Below are positions 11,116 to 22,878 of a stretch of 27,840 bases of DNA, piece by piece. The position numbers were made by a program, and so were the translations under genes. The notes below the pieces were generated by a model. The model saw nothing but the letters and a program-made list of their open reading frames with translations. It was not told where the DNA came from and made no database searches. Every line of letters starts with the position of its first letter. The stretch's first letter is position 1. Source of the DNA: Solirubrobacteraceae bacterium (GTDB lineage: Bacteria; Actinomycetota; Thermoleophilia; Solirubrobacterales; Solirubrobacteraceae); contig JANJUA010000293.1 in NCBI GenBank assembly GCA_024710825.1, positions 1 through 27,840 of the forward strand, in the 5' to 3' direction.

Positions 11116-11574
11116 GTGAAATCCATCGTTCTGGACGCCATAGACCGTGTGATCCTCAGCGAGCTGCTCCAAAACGGACGCGCCACGTACACCCAGCTGG
11201 GTGAGCTGGTCGACCTCAGCCCGCACGCCGTCGCTCCGCGCGTGCGCCGCCTGACGGAGGCGGGGGTCATCCGGGGGTTCACCGCGAGCATCGACTACGG
11301 CGCGCTCGGGCGCGGACTGGAGGCGCTGATCGACATCCGCATGAGCGCGACCGCCGATCCCGACGCGTTCGAGCACCAGGTCTCCGAGCTGACCTGCGCG
11401 CGCGAGCTCACGTTCCTGACCGGTCGCTTCGACTACCAGCTGCGCGCCTCGTGCCTCGACGCCGACGACCTCGACCGCACGGTGCGCGCGCTGCGCCGCG
11501 CCGGGGCGGCGGTGACGGAGACGCGCATGGTGCTGCGCTCGCGCCCGTTCCGGCGCGACGTGTCGGCCGACTGA
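11116..11574 (+). CDS. Lrp/AsnC-family transcription regulator (AldR-like)
   Basis: A 152-residue regulator. The N-terminal winged helix-turn-helix is [20 protein letters not shown] then [20 protein letters not shown] and [12 protein letters not shown] (residues about 5-55). The C-terminal ligand-binding RAM/AsnC domain follows ([40 protein letters not shown]). Length is typical. The start is the GTG at 11116, with GGAGAAG 7 nt upstream; no earlier start is plausible. It is divergent from ald and its stop converges on the aminotransferase stop 6 nt away. Control of ald, and self-control, with alanine or another amino acid as ligand is inferred from position and from mycobacterial AldR. Confidence 0.9.
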   Translation: MKSIVLDAIDRVILSELLQNGRATYTQLGELVDLSPHAVAPRVRRLTEAGVIRGFTASIDYGALGRGLEALIDIRMSATADPDAFEHQVSELTCARELTFLTGRFDYQLRASCLDADDLDRTVRALRRAGAAVTETRMVLRSRPFRRDVSAD

Positions 11575-11580
11575 GGCGTG

Positions 11581-12963
11581 TCAGCCCCGGCGCCGCCGCA
11601 CCTGCGCCCATGCGTCCTCGAGCGTCGGTCGCAGCACCGACTCGATCTCCTCGAACTCCGCCGGGCCCGCGACGAGCGGCGGCGAGAGCTGCACGACCGG
11701 GTCGCCGCGGTCGTCGGCGCGGCAGATGAGGCCGCGGCGATACAGCTCGCCGGAGAGGTACCCGCGGAGCAGCCACTCGGATTCGTCGTCGTCGAAGGAC
11801 TCGCGCGTCTCGCGGTCCTTGACGAGCTCGATGGCCTGGAAGTAGCCGTCGCCGCGGACGTCGCCGACTATCGGGATGTCGCGCAGCGACTCGAGCATGG
11901 CGCGGAATCCCGGCGCGTTGGAGCGGACGTTGTCGAGGATGCCCTCGTGCTCGAGGACGTCGATGTTCGCCATCGCGACCGCGCACGAGATCGGGTGCCC
12001 CGCGAACGTGAAGCCGTGGGCGAACGAGGCGGCGCCCTCGAGGAACGGCTCGGCGATCCGATCGGAGACGATCATCGCCCCCATCGGCGCGTAGGCGGAG
12101 GTGATGCCCTTCGCCGTCGTGATGACGTCCGGCTGGTAGTCGTAGCGCTGCGCCCCGAACCACTCGCCGAGGCGGCCCCACGAGCAGATGACCTCATCGG
12201 AGATGAGCAGCACGTCGAGCTCGTCGCAGATCCGGCGCACGCGCTGCCAGTAGCCGGGCGGCGGGGTGAAGCAGCCGCCCGCGTTCTGGACCGGCTCCAT
12301 GATGACGGCGGCGACCGTGTCGGGGCCCTCGAAGAGGATGCGCTCGCGGACCGCCTCCGCCAGGCTCTCCTCGCCGAAGCCCGGGGGCAGGCGGTACGTG
12401 TTGGTGTTCGGCACGTGGCAGCCGCCGGGCGTCAACGGCTCGAACGGCTGGCGCAGCGAGGTGATGCCCGTGGCCGTCAACGCGCCCAGGCTGGTGCCGT
12501 GGTAGGCGATCTCGCGCGCGATCAGCTTGGTCTTGTTCGGGTGGCCCGTGAGCTTGTGGTACTGCCGGACGAGCTTGATCGCGGACTCGACGGCCTCGCT
12601 GCCCCCGCTGGTGAAGAACACGCGGTTGAGGTCCCCGGGGGCAAGGCCGGCGATGCGGGTCGCGAGCTCGATCGCGCGCGGGTGGGCGTAGGACCAGTTG
12701 GTGAAGAAGCCGAGCTCCTTGGCCTGGTCGGCGCCAGCCTGGGCGACGTCGGCTCGGCCGTGGCCGATGTTGACGCAGAACAGGGCGCTGAGGCCGTCGA
12801 GGTAGCGCTTGCCGTGCTCGTCGTAGACGTGGCAGCCCTCGCCGCGGACGATCACCGGGATCTCGTGGTCGCGGTCGTAGGCGCCCATGCGGCTGAAGTG
12901 CATCCACAGGTGGCGGCGCGCCTGCTCCTGGTGCGACGTCGGTGCGATCGGCTCGCCGGCCAT
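11581..12963 (-). CDS. class III PLP-dependent aminotransferase (omega-amino acid type)
   Basis: A 460-residue fold-type I enzyme of the class III (GabT / omega-amino acid-pyruvate) group. Visible features are GKRYLDGLSALFCVNIGHGR, the PLP phosphate loop FFTSGGSEAVESAIKL, HGTSLGALTATG, the DEV motif LLISDEVICSWGRLGEWFG, and the Schiff-base lysine K285 in TTAKGITSAYAPMGA. It ends with the normal C-terminal domain (GYFQAIELVKD and LSPPLV). The start ATG at 12963 has GGGGAAGGGG upstream and a good promoter at 12995-13023. The amino donor cannot be fixed from sequence: beta-alanine, GABA, a diamine or another amine are all possible. Alanine dehydrogenase nearby suggests that pyruvate/alanine is the second substrate pair. 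Confidence 0.92.
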   Translation of the reverse strand: MAGEPIAPTSHQEQARRHLWMHFSRMGAYDRDHEIPVIVRGEGCHVYDEHGKRYLDGLSALFCVNIGHGRADVAQAGADQAKELGFFTNWSYAHPRAIELATRIAGLAPGDLNRVFFTSGGSEAVESAIKLVRQYHKLTGHPNKTKLIAREIAYHGTSLGALTATGITSLRQPFEPLTPGGCHVPNTNTYRLPPGFGEESLAEAVRERILFEGPDTVAAVIMEPVQNAGGCFTPPPGYWQRVRRICDELDVLLISDEVICSWGRLGEWFGAQRYDYQPDVITTAKGITSAYAPMGAMIVSDRIAEPFLEGAASFAHGFTFAGHPISCAVAMANIDVLEHEGILDNVRSNAPGFRAMLESLRDIPIVGDVRGDGYFQAIELVKDRETRESFDDDESEWLLRGYLSGELYRRGLICRADDRGDPVVQLSPPLVAGPAEFEEIESVLRPTLEDAWAQVRRRRG

Positions 12964-12994
12964 GCTCTCGTCCCCTTCCCCGGTCTCGACCGAC

Positions 12995-13023
12995 ACGGTA
13001 CGCGCCGCGTCCGCGAAGCTCAA
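12995..13023 (-). promoter_or_regulatory. sigma-A type promoter of the aminotransferase gene
   Basis: Minus strand: TTGAGC (13018-13023), a 17-nt spacer, then TACCGT (12995-13000). This matches TTGACA at four positions and TAnnnT at -10. The predicted transcript starts near 12988, leaving a leader of about 25 nt that contains the Shine-Dalgarno. It is the best-spaced promoter seen in the window. Confidence 0.55.
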
Positions 13024-13030
13024 CGCGCTT

Positions 13031-13048
13031 CGGCGCCGCGAGGCGCCG
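13031..13048 (-). terminator. hairpin directly after the DMT-family gene
   Basis: cggcgcc (13031-13037) and ggcgccg (13042-13048) pair perfectly around a 4-nt loop, starting 1 nt after the stop codon of the upstream membrane gene. No T-run follows. It probably separates that gene from the aminotransferase promoter immediately downstream. Confidence 0.4.
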
Positions 13049-13049
13049 G

Positions 13050-13931
13050 TCAGGCCGCGGCGGGAGCGACGCGTGCGGCGCGGACCGGGGCCGGCGTCAG
13101 CGCCGCGGCCACGATCACCAGCACGAACGCGACCGACTGCGCCACGATGCCGAGCGCATCGCCCGGGAGCGGATCGCCGAAGACCACGATGCCGCCCGCG
13201 ATGCAGGAGACGTTCGCGGCGGTGCCGGTGATCGCGATGACCGAGACGGCCTCGCCGTCCTGGAGGCTCCGCGCCGAGGCGTAGAACGCCGCGACGGACG
13301 CCAACGCCGCCACCGCGAGCCACGGCGACAGGACGCCGAACGGCCCGAGCATCCCGACCAGGCCGGTGAGCGCCTTGATCGCCACGTTCGAGACGCCGAA
13401 GAGGATCCCCGCCGCGGCGGCGAGCGCCACCCCGTGGTGCTCCTGACGCAGCCCAGCCACCCTCGGGCCGGCGATGAGCAGCGCGCCGAGGCCGAGCAGC
13501 CCGCCCTCGAAGACCGTCATCGCCAGGATCGAGTAGCTGGAGTGGCTCCCGGTCGCCGTCGGCTGCGTGATTGCGATGAGCCCCAGGCCGATCGCCATCG
13601 CCCCCAGCCCGAGCCACTGGCGCCGGCCGATCTGAAAGCCGAAGAGCCGGTCGGCCATCACGGCCAGCAGCACCAGGCCGCTCGCGAGCACCACCTGCAC
13701 CACCGACAGGGGCGCCATCGCCAGCGCCGCCACGTGGAACAGCCAGGCGCCGAGCCCGACGAGCATGCCGATCGTGAACCAGCGCGAGCGGAAGAGCCCG
13801 GCGGCCGACTCCAGCGGCCGGCGCACGTCGACCTTCGGGGCGGCGCACGCGCCGCGATGCTTGTACAGGAACGCCAGGTTCGTGACGAACGCGCAGGCGA
13901 GCGCGAAGAGGATGCCGAGATGAAGGCTCAT
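13050..13931 (-). CDS. DMT-superfamily membrane protein (EamA/NIPA-like)
   Basis: A 293-residue integral membrane protein with about nine hydrophobic helices starting at residue 3 (LHLGILFALACAFVTNLAFL). Others include GMLVGLGAWLFHVAALAMAP, VVQVVLASGLVLLAVMADRL and GIVAQSVAFVLVIVAAALTP. The alternation of helices with short loops, the LSVVQVVLASGLVLLA stretch and the internal two-fold arrangement fit the drug/metabolite transporter superfamily. The roughly nine-helix form resembles NIPA-type magnesium transporters, but the substrate is not known. The ATG at 13931 lacks an obvious Shine-Dalgarno. It precedes the aminotransferase on the same strand, but a hairpin and a new promoter lie between, so a shared pathway is not established. 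Confidence 0.8.
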   Translation of the reverse strand: MSLHLGILFALACAFVTNLAFLYKHRGACAAPKVDVRRPLESAAGLFRSRWFTIGMLVGLGAWLFHVAALAMAPLSVVQVVLASGLVLLAVMADRLFGFQIGRRQWLGLGAMAIGLGLIAITQPTATGSHSSYSILAMTVFEGGLLGLGALLIAGPRVAGLRQEHHGVALAAAAGILFGVSNVAIKALTGLVGMLGPFGVLSPWLAVAALASVAAFYASARSLQDGEAVSVIAITGTAANVSCIAGGIVVFGDPLPGDALGIVAQSVAFVLVIVAAALTPAPVRAARVAPAAA

Positions 13932-14008
13932 GCGGGAAGGGGAGCGCGGGCGGAGCGATCAGAGCGGTGCCGCGGCGTACCCATGCCATCGGCCGCCAAA
14001 CCTTGTCC

Positions 14009-14038
14009 TTGATGCCCAGCGCGCCCTGGCACCATAGC
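14009..14038 (+). promoter_or_regulatory. possible promoter of the HAD/DUF192 pair
   Basis: TTGATG (14009-14014), an 18-nt spacer, then CATAGC (14033-14038). The -10 match is weak. A transcript would start near 14045, about 30 nt before the TTG start codon of the HAD gene. Confidence 0.3.
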
Positions 14039-14075
14039 GACGGTTCCTGAAGACGGCGCCGGAAACGCGAGGCCA

Positions 14076-14573
14076 TTGACAGATCTGGTGCAAACGGGCA
14101 CGAAGCCGCTGCTGTTCGTGGACATCGACGGCGTGCTCAGCCTGTTCGGCTTCGCGCCCGACGCCGTTCCCGAACACGGAAGGTGGCTCCAGGTCGACGG
14201 CATCCTGCACTTTCTTTCGGAGGACGCCGCGGGCCACCTGCACGATCTGGCCGACCTCTACGACCACGTGTGGTGCTCCGGATGGAAGGACCGCGCCAAC
14301 GACCACCTCCCCCACCTCCTCGGGCTCGGCCCGTATCCGTACCTCGACTTCGGCGCCAGCCCCGGCCACTGGAAGCTCGCCGCCGTGCGCGCCTACGCGC
14401 GCGATCGCCCGTGCGCGTGGATCGACGACGACGTCAACGACGCGGTGCGGGACTGGGCGCGCGGCCGCTCGCAACCCACGCTCGTCGTCGAGACCCGGCC
14501 GGCCACCGGGCTCACCGCCGAGCTCGCCGCGCGGCTGCGGGCGTGGGGCGAGGGCGTCGCCGCGCGCCCCTGA
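14076..14573 (+). CDS. HAD-superfamily phosphatase-like protein
   Basis: A 165-residue cytoplasmic protein with the full set of HAD motifs: motif I LLFVDIDGVLS with nucleophile D16 and acid/base D18, motif II around VWCSGWKDRAN, a lysine in PGHWKLAAVRAY (motif III), and motif IV AWIDDDVND. It ends with PATGLTAELAARLRAWGE. The WxxGWxxxAN and WIDDD pattern recalls the HAD domain found in Swiss-Army-Knife RNA repair proteins (HAD_SAK_2). That sub-family call is from memory. The start is probably the TTG at 14076 with GAGG just upstream; a GTG at 14088 is an alternative. A DUF192 gene follows by 8 nt, so the two form an operon. Confidence 0.8.
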   Translation: MTDLVQTGTKPLLFVDIDGVLSLFGFAPDAVPEHGRWLQVDGILHFLSEDAAGHLHDLADLYDHVWCSGWKDRANDHLPHLLGLGPYPYLDFGASPGHWKLAAVRAYARDRPCAWIDDDVNDAVRDWARGRSQPTLVVETRPATGLTAELAARLRAWGEGVAARP

Positions 14574-14581
14574 TCCGGGGC

Positions 14582-14899
14582 ATGGATCCCACGTGCCTTC
14601 CCCGCCGCCTGCGCGCGCTGCCGCGGCGGAGCCCCCACGTCCTCGACGCGAGCACCGGACGCGCCCGACTGCTCGGGCTGGCCGGGCTCGCCGAGGCGGC
14701 GGTCCCGTCCGAGCTGGGCCTTCACCTCCCACGCACGCGCTCGGTCCACACCGCGGGAATGCGCTTCGCGCTCGACCTCGTCTGGCTGGGCCGCGACGGC
14801 GCGGTCGTACGCGTCGACCGCGGCGTCCGGCCCTGGCGCCTGCGGACCTGCCTCGCCGCCCGCTCGGTCATCGAGACCCGCGCCGTCGGCACGTCGTGA
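14582..14899 (+). CDS. DUF192 (UPF0127) family protein
   Basis: A 105-residue protein with the DUF192 pattern: a short lead (RARLLGLAGLAEA), then LPRTRSVHTAGMRFALDLVW, GRDGAVVRVDRGVRPWRLRT and ARSVIETRAVGTS. The family is a small beta fold, often near phosphate or metal-related genes, without an agreed function. The C-terminus stops about 15 residues earlier than many members, after the SVIE strand. No signal peptide is seen, whereas many DUF192 proteins have one. It starts 8 nt after the HAD gene and converges on rpoC, with two hairpins between them. Confidence 0.75.
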   Translation: MDPTCLPRRLRALPRRSPHVLDASTGRARLLGLAGLAEAAVPSELGLHLPRTRSVHTAGMRFALDLVWLGRDGAVVRVDRGVRPWRLRTCLAARSVIETRAVGTS

Positions 14900-14926
14900 G
14901 CACGCCGCCGCCGCCCCACGGACGCC

Positions 14927-14960
14927 GACGGCCGCGACCTCGATCCGAGGCGCGGCCGTC
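14927..14960. terminator. long hairpin between DUF192 and rpoC
   Basis: gacggccgcg (14927-14936) pairs with cgcggccgtc (14951-14960). Inside it, cctcg (14938-14942) pairs with cgagg (14946-14950) around a 3-nt loop, with one bulged A at 14937. This makes a 15-bp stem between convergent genes, well suited to bidirectional termination despite having no T-run. Confidence 0.6.
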
Positions 14961-14971
14961 GTGTCGATCCT

Positions 14972-14989
14972 CTCCCGGCTGCCCGGGAG
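14972..14989 (-). terminator. second hairpin directly after rpoC
   Basis: ctcccgg (14972-14978) pairs with ccgggag (14983-14989) around a 4-nt loop, 4 nt beyond the rpoC stop codon on the minus strand. Together with the larger hairpin at 14927-14960 it likely ends the rpoBC transcript. Confidence 0.5.
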
Positions 14990-14993
14990 GTGG

Positions 14994-17900
14994 CTACTTG
15001 TCGGAGTCCGGCACGTCCAGGTCGGCGAGCTCCTCGGCGAAGCCGGGGTCGGAGCCCCCGCCGTTGCCGATCTCGCCCAGCGACTGGAGCTCGGAGTCGT
15101 CGAAGCCGAAGCCGCCGAGCCCCTGACCCTCGGCGAGCCCGAGCTCGGCCGCGATGTCGTCGGAGTCCAGCAGCCCGACCTCCTCCGCCCGCGGAAGCGG
15201 CTCGGACGGCTCGATCTCGATCCGCCGGTAGCGCTTCAGCCCCGTGGCGGCCGGGATCAGCTTGCCGATGATCACGTTCTCCTTCAGGCCGTTGAGGCGG
15301 TCGATCTTGCCCTCGAGCGCCGCGTCCGTCAGGACCTTCGTGGTCTCCTGGAAGGAGGCCGCCGAGAGGAACGAGTCCGTGTTCAGCGACGCCTTCGTGA
15401 TGCCGAGGATGATCTCCTCGTACTGCGCCGTCTCGCCGCCGGCCGCCTTGACCTCCTCGTTCGCGCGAGCGAAGTCGTAGCGGTCGATGAACGCGCCGGG
15501 CAGGTACTCGGTGTCGCCCTTCTGGTCGACCCGGACCTTCTTGAGCATCTGGCGGACGATCAGCTCGATGTGCTTGTCGTTGATGTCCACGCCCTGCGAC
15601 TTGTAGACGACCTGCACCTCCTTGACGAGGTACTGCTCCGTCGCCGTGCGCCCCTGGATGGAGAGCACGTCGTGCGGGTACAGCGAGCCCTCGTTGAGCT
15701 GCGTGCCCTTCTCGATGACCTGGCCGTCCTCGACGAACATGCGCGTCCGGCGCGGGAACGAGTACTTGTGCTCGTCGCCCGCGTCGTCGGTCACGTGCAC
15801 CGTGATGGCCTTGTCGGTCTCCTCGATGGCGACCTTGCCGTCGACCTCGGAGATCTGCGCCAGGCCCTTCGGCTTGCGGGCCTCGAACAGCTCCACCACG
15901 CGCGGCAGGCCGTGCGTGATGTCCGCCCCGGCGACGCCGCCGGTGTGGAACGTCCGCATGGTCAGCTGCGTGCCGGGCTCGCCGATCGACTGCGCGGCGA
16001 TGATGCCGACCGCATCGCCGATCTGGGCGATCTTCCCCGTGGCCATCGACCGGCCGTAGCAGGCCTGGCACACGCCCGAGGTGGCCTCGCACTTGAGCAC
16101 GGAGCGCACCGGGATCCTGGCGTTGACGCCCTTGTCGTCGTAGTCGGCCCGGAACGCGTCGGCGATCTCGGCGAACTCCGCCCGCCCGATCTCCTTGCCG
16201 GCCTCGACCAGGACGCGCCCGCGCTTGGTGGCGATGTCCACCGGCGCGATGCGCCCGATGAGGTTGTCGTTCGGCTCGCCCGTCTCGTTGAAGGCGAGCA
16301 GCTCGATGTGCTCCTCGGTGCCGCAGTCCGGCTCGCGGATGATGACGTCCTGGGAGACGTCGACCAGGCGCCGGGTGAGGTAGCCCGAGTCGGCGGTGCG
16401 CAGGGCGGTGTCGGCGAGGCCCTTGCGGGCGCCGTGCGTCGAGATGAAGTACTCGAGCACGGAGAGGCCCTCGATGAAGTTGGCCTTGATCGGCCGCTCG
16501 ATGATCTCGCCCTTCGGGTTCGCCATCAGGCCGCGCATGCCCGCGAGCTGGCGGATCTGCTTGAACGAGCCTCGCGCCCCTGAGCTGGCCATCATGTAGA
16601 TGGGGTTCAGGGGGTCGAGGTTCTCGACCATGGCGTCCGCGACCTCGTCGGTGGCGGCGTCCCACTGGGCGACGACCGCCTCCTTGCGCTCCTCCTCCGT
16701 GATCAGGCCCATGTCGTACTGGTCCTGGATCTCGGCGACGAGGTCCTCGTACTTCTTCAGGATCTCGCCCTTGGACGGCGGGATGACGACGTCGTTCTTG
16801 CTGACCGTGATGCCGGCCTGCGTCGCATACTTGAACCCGAGGTCCTTGAACGCGTCGAGGACCTGCGAGACCGCAGGCGCGCCGTAGGTCTGCACCAGCT
16901 CGTCGATGATCCGGCCCGTGTCCTTCTTCTTCATCGCCTGGTTGACGAAGACGTAGGTCGAGGGGTCGAACTCGTCGCCCATCGCCTCCATCAGGGCGCG
17001 CTGGATCTTCTCGTTGTAGATGATCCGCCCGACCGTGGTGAGGACATGGCCCTCGGCGCCGACCTGCCTGTACTCGGCCAGGTCGTGCAGCTTCACCGCG
17101 CCGAGGTCGTAGGCGAACTCCGCCTCCTGCGCCGTGCGGAACACGTGCGGACGCCTGTCGGCCGTGGCCGGGTCGATCTTCTCGAGCTCCGACGCCTCCG
17201 GCCCGTAGGTCAGGTAGTACGCGCCCAGCACCATGTCCTGCGTCGGCGTGGCCAGCGGCGCGCCGTGCGCCGGCGACAGGATGTTGTTCGCCGACAGCAT
17301 CAGGATCCGGGCCTCCGCCTGCGCCTCGGCGCTCAGCGGGAGGTGGACCGCCATCTGGTCGCCGTCGAAGTCCGCGTTGTACGCGTGGCAGACGAGCGGG
17401 TGGACCTGGATGGCCTTGCCCTCGACGAGCACGGGCTCGAACGCCTGGATGCCCAGGCGGTGGAGCGTCGGCGCGCGGTTGAGCAGGACCGGGTGCTCGT
17501 GGATGACCTCCTCGAGCACGTCCCACACCTCCGGGATCATCGAGTCGACCATCTTCTTGGCCGCCTTGATGTTCTGCGCGGACTTGCGCTCGACGAGGCG
17601 GGCCATGATGAACGGCTTGAACAGCTCGAGCGCCATCAGCTTCGGCAGCCCGCACTGGTGCAGCCGCAGCGACGGGCCCGACACGATGACCGAGCGGCCC
17701 GCGAAGTCGACGCGCTTGCCGAGCACGTTCTGACGGAACCGGCCCAGCTTGCCCTTGAGCATGTCCGACAGCGACTTCAGCGGCCGGTTGCCCGGACCGG
17801 TGACGGGGCGCCCGCGGCGGCCGTTGTCGAACAGCGCGTCGACGGCCTCCTGGAGCATCCGCTTCTCGTTGTTGACGATGATCTCGGGCGCGCCGAGGTC

Positions 17901-19067
17901 GAGCAGGCGCTTGAGCCGGTTGTTGCGGTTGATGACGCGGCGGTACAGGTCGTTGAGGTCGGACGTCGCGAAGCGCCCACCGTCGAGCTGGACCATGGGG
18001 CGCAGCTCCGGCGGGATGACCGGGACGGCCTCGAGGATCATCTGGTCCGGGCGGTTGCCGGACTGGATGAACGCCGTGACGACCTTGAGGCGCTTGACCG
18101 CGCGGGCCTGCTTCTGGCCCTTGCCGGTCTTGACCTGGTCCTCGAGGTCGGCCGCCTCGGCCTCCAGGTCGACCTGCTCGAGCAGGTCGCGGATCGCCTC
18201 GGCGCCCATGCCGCCGCGGAAGTACTCGCCGAAGCCGTACGGCGAGCCGAACCGCTCCTTGAGCTCGCGGAACGTCGTCTCGTCGTGCTCGATGCGCTTG
18301 GGCTCCATCTCCTTGAAGAGGTCCCACACCTGACGCATGCGCTCGGCCGCGTCCTCGATGTAGGCCTCCGTGTCGGAGATGTCCGCCTCGAAGGTCTTGC
18401 GGACCTCCTTGAGCAGCTTGTCGCGCTCGTCGTCGTCGAGCTTGTTGATCTTGACGTCCAGCGAGTCCGCCCACAGGTGGTCCTCGTCGGAGAAGCCGGA
18501 CTGGTTGCCGGTGGTCAGGTAGTCCTCGCGGCGCGCGAGCGACTCGCGCAGCTCCAGCACCCGCTCCTCGCGCTCGGCGGCGTAGGAGTCGAGCACCTCG
18601 TTGACGCGGGTCTCCAGCTCGGGCAGGTCGGCCTGACGGGCGTCGTCGTCGACCCACGTCACGATCGACGCCGCGAAGTACAGGACCTTCTCGAGGTCCT
18701 TCGGCGCCATGTCGAGCAGGTAGCCGATCCGCGACGGCACGCCCTTGAAGAACCAGATGTGGCTCACGGGGGCGGCGAGGTCGATGTGGCCCATGCGCTC
18801 ACGGCGCACCTTGGACCGCGTGACCTCCACGCCGCAGCGCTCGCAGACGATGCCCTTGTAGCGGACGCGCTTGTACTTGCCGCAGTAGCACTCCCAGTCC
18901 TTCGTCGGACCGAAGATGCGCTCGCAGAAGAGGCCGTCCTTCTCCGGCTTCAGCGTGCGGTAGTTGATCGTCTCGGGCTTCGTGACCTCGCCGGAGCTCC
19001 AGCTTCGGATCTGCTTGGAGGACGCGAGGCTGATCTCGATCGCGTCGAAGTTGTTGATGTCGATCAC
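14994..19067 (-). CDS. rpoC: DNA-directed RNA polymerase subunit beta'
   Basis: The largest RNA polymerase subunit, carrying the catalytic magnesium site. The product is 1357 aa. The N-terminal zinc site is [19 protein letters not shown], followed by the clamp and rudder/lid region. The catalytic loop is [12 protein letters not shown] (N564, with D566, D568 and D570). The second zinc cluster is CGTEEH plus [13 protein letters not shown], and the trigger loop region is [20 protein letters not shown]. The tail is acidic and Gly-rich ([20 protein letters not shown]). The GTG at 19067 starts [20 protein letters not shown], matching the family start; it lies 2 nt after the rpoB stop, with CAGGAG inside the rpoB end as ribosome-binding site. 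The longer upstream frame is a shadow of rpoB. Confidence 0.98.
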   Translation of the reverse strand: MIDINNFDAIEISLASSKQIRSWSSGEVTKPETINYRTLKPEKDGLFCERIFGPTKDWECYCGKYKRVRYKGIVCERCGVEVTRSKVRRERMGHIDLAAPVSHIWFFKGVPSRIGYLLDMAPKDLEKVLYFAASIVTWVDDDARQADLPELETRVNEVLDSYAAEREERVLELRESLARREDYLTTGNQSGFSDEDHLWADSLDVKINKLDDDERDKLLKEVRKTFEADISDTEAYIEDAAERMRQVWDLFKEMEPKRIEHDETTFRELKERFGSPYGFGEYFRGGMGAEAIRDLLEQVDLEAEAADLEDQVKTGKGQKQARAVKRLKVVTAFIQSGNRPDQMILEAVPVIPPELRPMVQLDGGRFATSDLNDLYRRVINRNNRLKRLLDLGAPEIIVNNEKRMLQEAVDALFDNGRRGRPVTGPGNRPLKSLSDMLKGKLGRFRQNVLGKRVDFAGRSVIVSGPSLRLHQCGLPKLMALELFKPFIMARLVERKSAQNIKAAKKMVDSMIPEVWDVLEEVIHEHPVLLNRAPTLHRLGIQAFEPVLVEGKAIQVHPLVCHAYNADFDGDQMAVHLPLSAEAQAEARILMLSANNILSPAHGAPLATPTQDMVLGAYYLTYGPEASELEKIDPATADRRPHVFRTAQEAEFAYDLGAVKLHDLAEYRQVGAEGHVLTTVGRIIYNEKIQRALMEAMGDEFDPSTYVFVNQAMKKKDTGRIIDELVQTYGAPAVSQVLDAFKDLGFKYATQAGITVSKNDVVIPPSKGEILKKYEDLVAEIQDQYDMGLITEEERKEAVVAQWDAATDEVADAMVENLDPLNPIYMMASSGARGSFKQIRQLAGMRGLMANPKGEIIERPIKANFIEGLSVLEYFISTHGARKGLADTALRTADSGYLTRRLVDVSQDVIIREPDCGTEEHIELLAFNETGEPNDNLIGRIAPVDIATKRGRVLVEAGKEIGRAEFAEIADAFRADYDDKGVNARIPVRSVLKCEATSGVCQACYGRSMATGKIAQIGDAVGIIAAQSIGEPGTQLTMRTFHTGGVAGADITHGLPRVVELFEARKPKGLAQISEVDGKVAIEETDKAITVHVTDDAGDEHKYSFPRRTRMFVEDGQVIEKGTQLNEGSLYPHDVLSIQGRTATEQYLVKEVQVVYKSQGVDINDKHIELIVRQMLKKVRVDQKGDTEYLPGAFIDRYDFARANEEVKAAGGETAQYEEIILGITKASLNTDSFLSAASFQETTKVLTDAALEGKIDRLNGLKENVIIGKLIPAATGLKRYRRIEIEPSEPLPRAEEVGLLDSDDIAAELGLAEGQGLGGFGFDDSELQSLGEIGNGGGSDPGFAEELADLDVPDSDK

Positions 19068-19069
19068 GG

Positions 19070-22633
<3,564 letters not shown>

Positions 22634-22641
22634 GGCGGCGA

Positions 22642-22648
22642 CTCCTCT
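22642..22648 (-). promoter_or_regulatory. ribosome-binding site that fixes the rpoB start
   Basis: AGAGGAG on the minus strand, 8 nt before the TTG at 22633. No ATG or GTG in frame has comparable support, so rpoB most likely uses a TTG start. Confidence 0.7.
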
Positions 22649-22680
22649 GGAGGGTCGTGAGCGGGCGAAACGAGCGGGGA

Positions 22681-22703
22681 CTGCGCCCCGACAAAAGGCG
22701 CAG
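22681..22703 (-). other. hairpin in the rpoB leader
   Basis: ctgcgcc (22681-22687) and ggcgcag (22697-22703) are exact reverse complements with a 9-nt loop rich in T on the minus strand. If transcription starts near 22703, this hairpin forms at the very 5' end of the rpoBC mRNA. A stability or regulatory role is inferred. Confidence 0.45.
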
Positions 22704-22709
22704 CGATCC

Positions 22710-22738
22710 AGATTAGCACAGCAGCATGCTGTGACCCC
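22710..22738 (-). promoter_or_regulatory. candidate rpoBC promoter overlapping an inverted repeat
   Basis: The minus strand has TAATCT (22710-22715) as a -10 box. The -35 region (GGGGTC at about 22733-22738) does not match consensus. The spacer holds a perfect inverted repeat, cacagca-gca-tgctgtg (22717-22733), which could be an operator. The leader to the TTG start would be about 70 nt. Confidence 0.4.
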
Positions 22739-22829
22739 CGTGGGGGGCGGTCGACGCTCACGGACCCCGCCCAAGGCCGCCGCGTATGTGGCGCGGCGCC
22801 GTCGTCAAGGGCGGCTACGACTATCGGTC

Positions 22830-22861
22830 GACGGCGCACACTGTACCAAGCGTGCGCCGTC
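22830..22861 (-). terminator. hairpin after the secreted-protein gene, upstream of rpoB
   Basis: gacggcgcac (22830-22839) and gtgcgccgtc (22852-22861) pair perfectly (10 bp) around a 12-nt loop. It lies 17 nt beyond the stop codon of the minus-strand secreted-protein gene. There is no T-run, but the position fits insulation of the rpoB promoter from upstream transcription. Confidence 0.5.
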
Positions 22862-22878
22862 CCGGCCCCAAGCGCCGC

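Noticed and set aside
9231..14899. The accessory block between rpoC and rpsL as a genomic island
   Set aside because: No integrase, transposase, repeats, tRNA or composition shift is visible. From memory, other actinobacteria such as Mycobacterium also have unrelated genes between rpoC and rpsL.
22634..22774. N-terminal extension of rpoB to 22774
   Set aside because: The extra 47 residues have no RpoB resemblance and cover the promoter, leader hairpin and ribosome-binding site; TTG 22633 with AGAGGAG is better.
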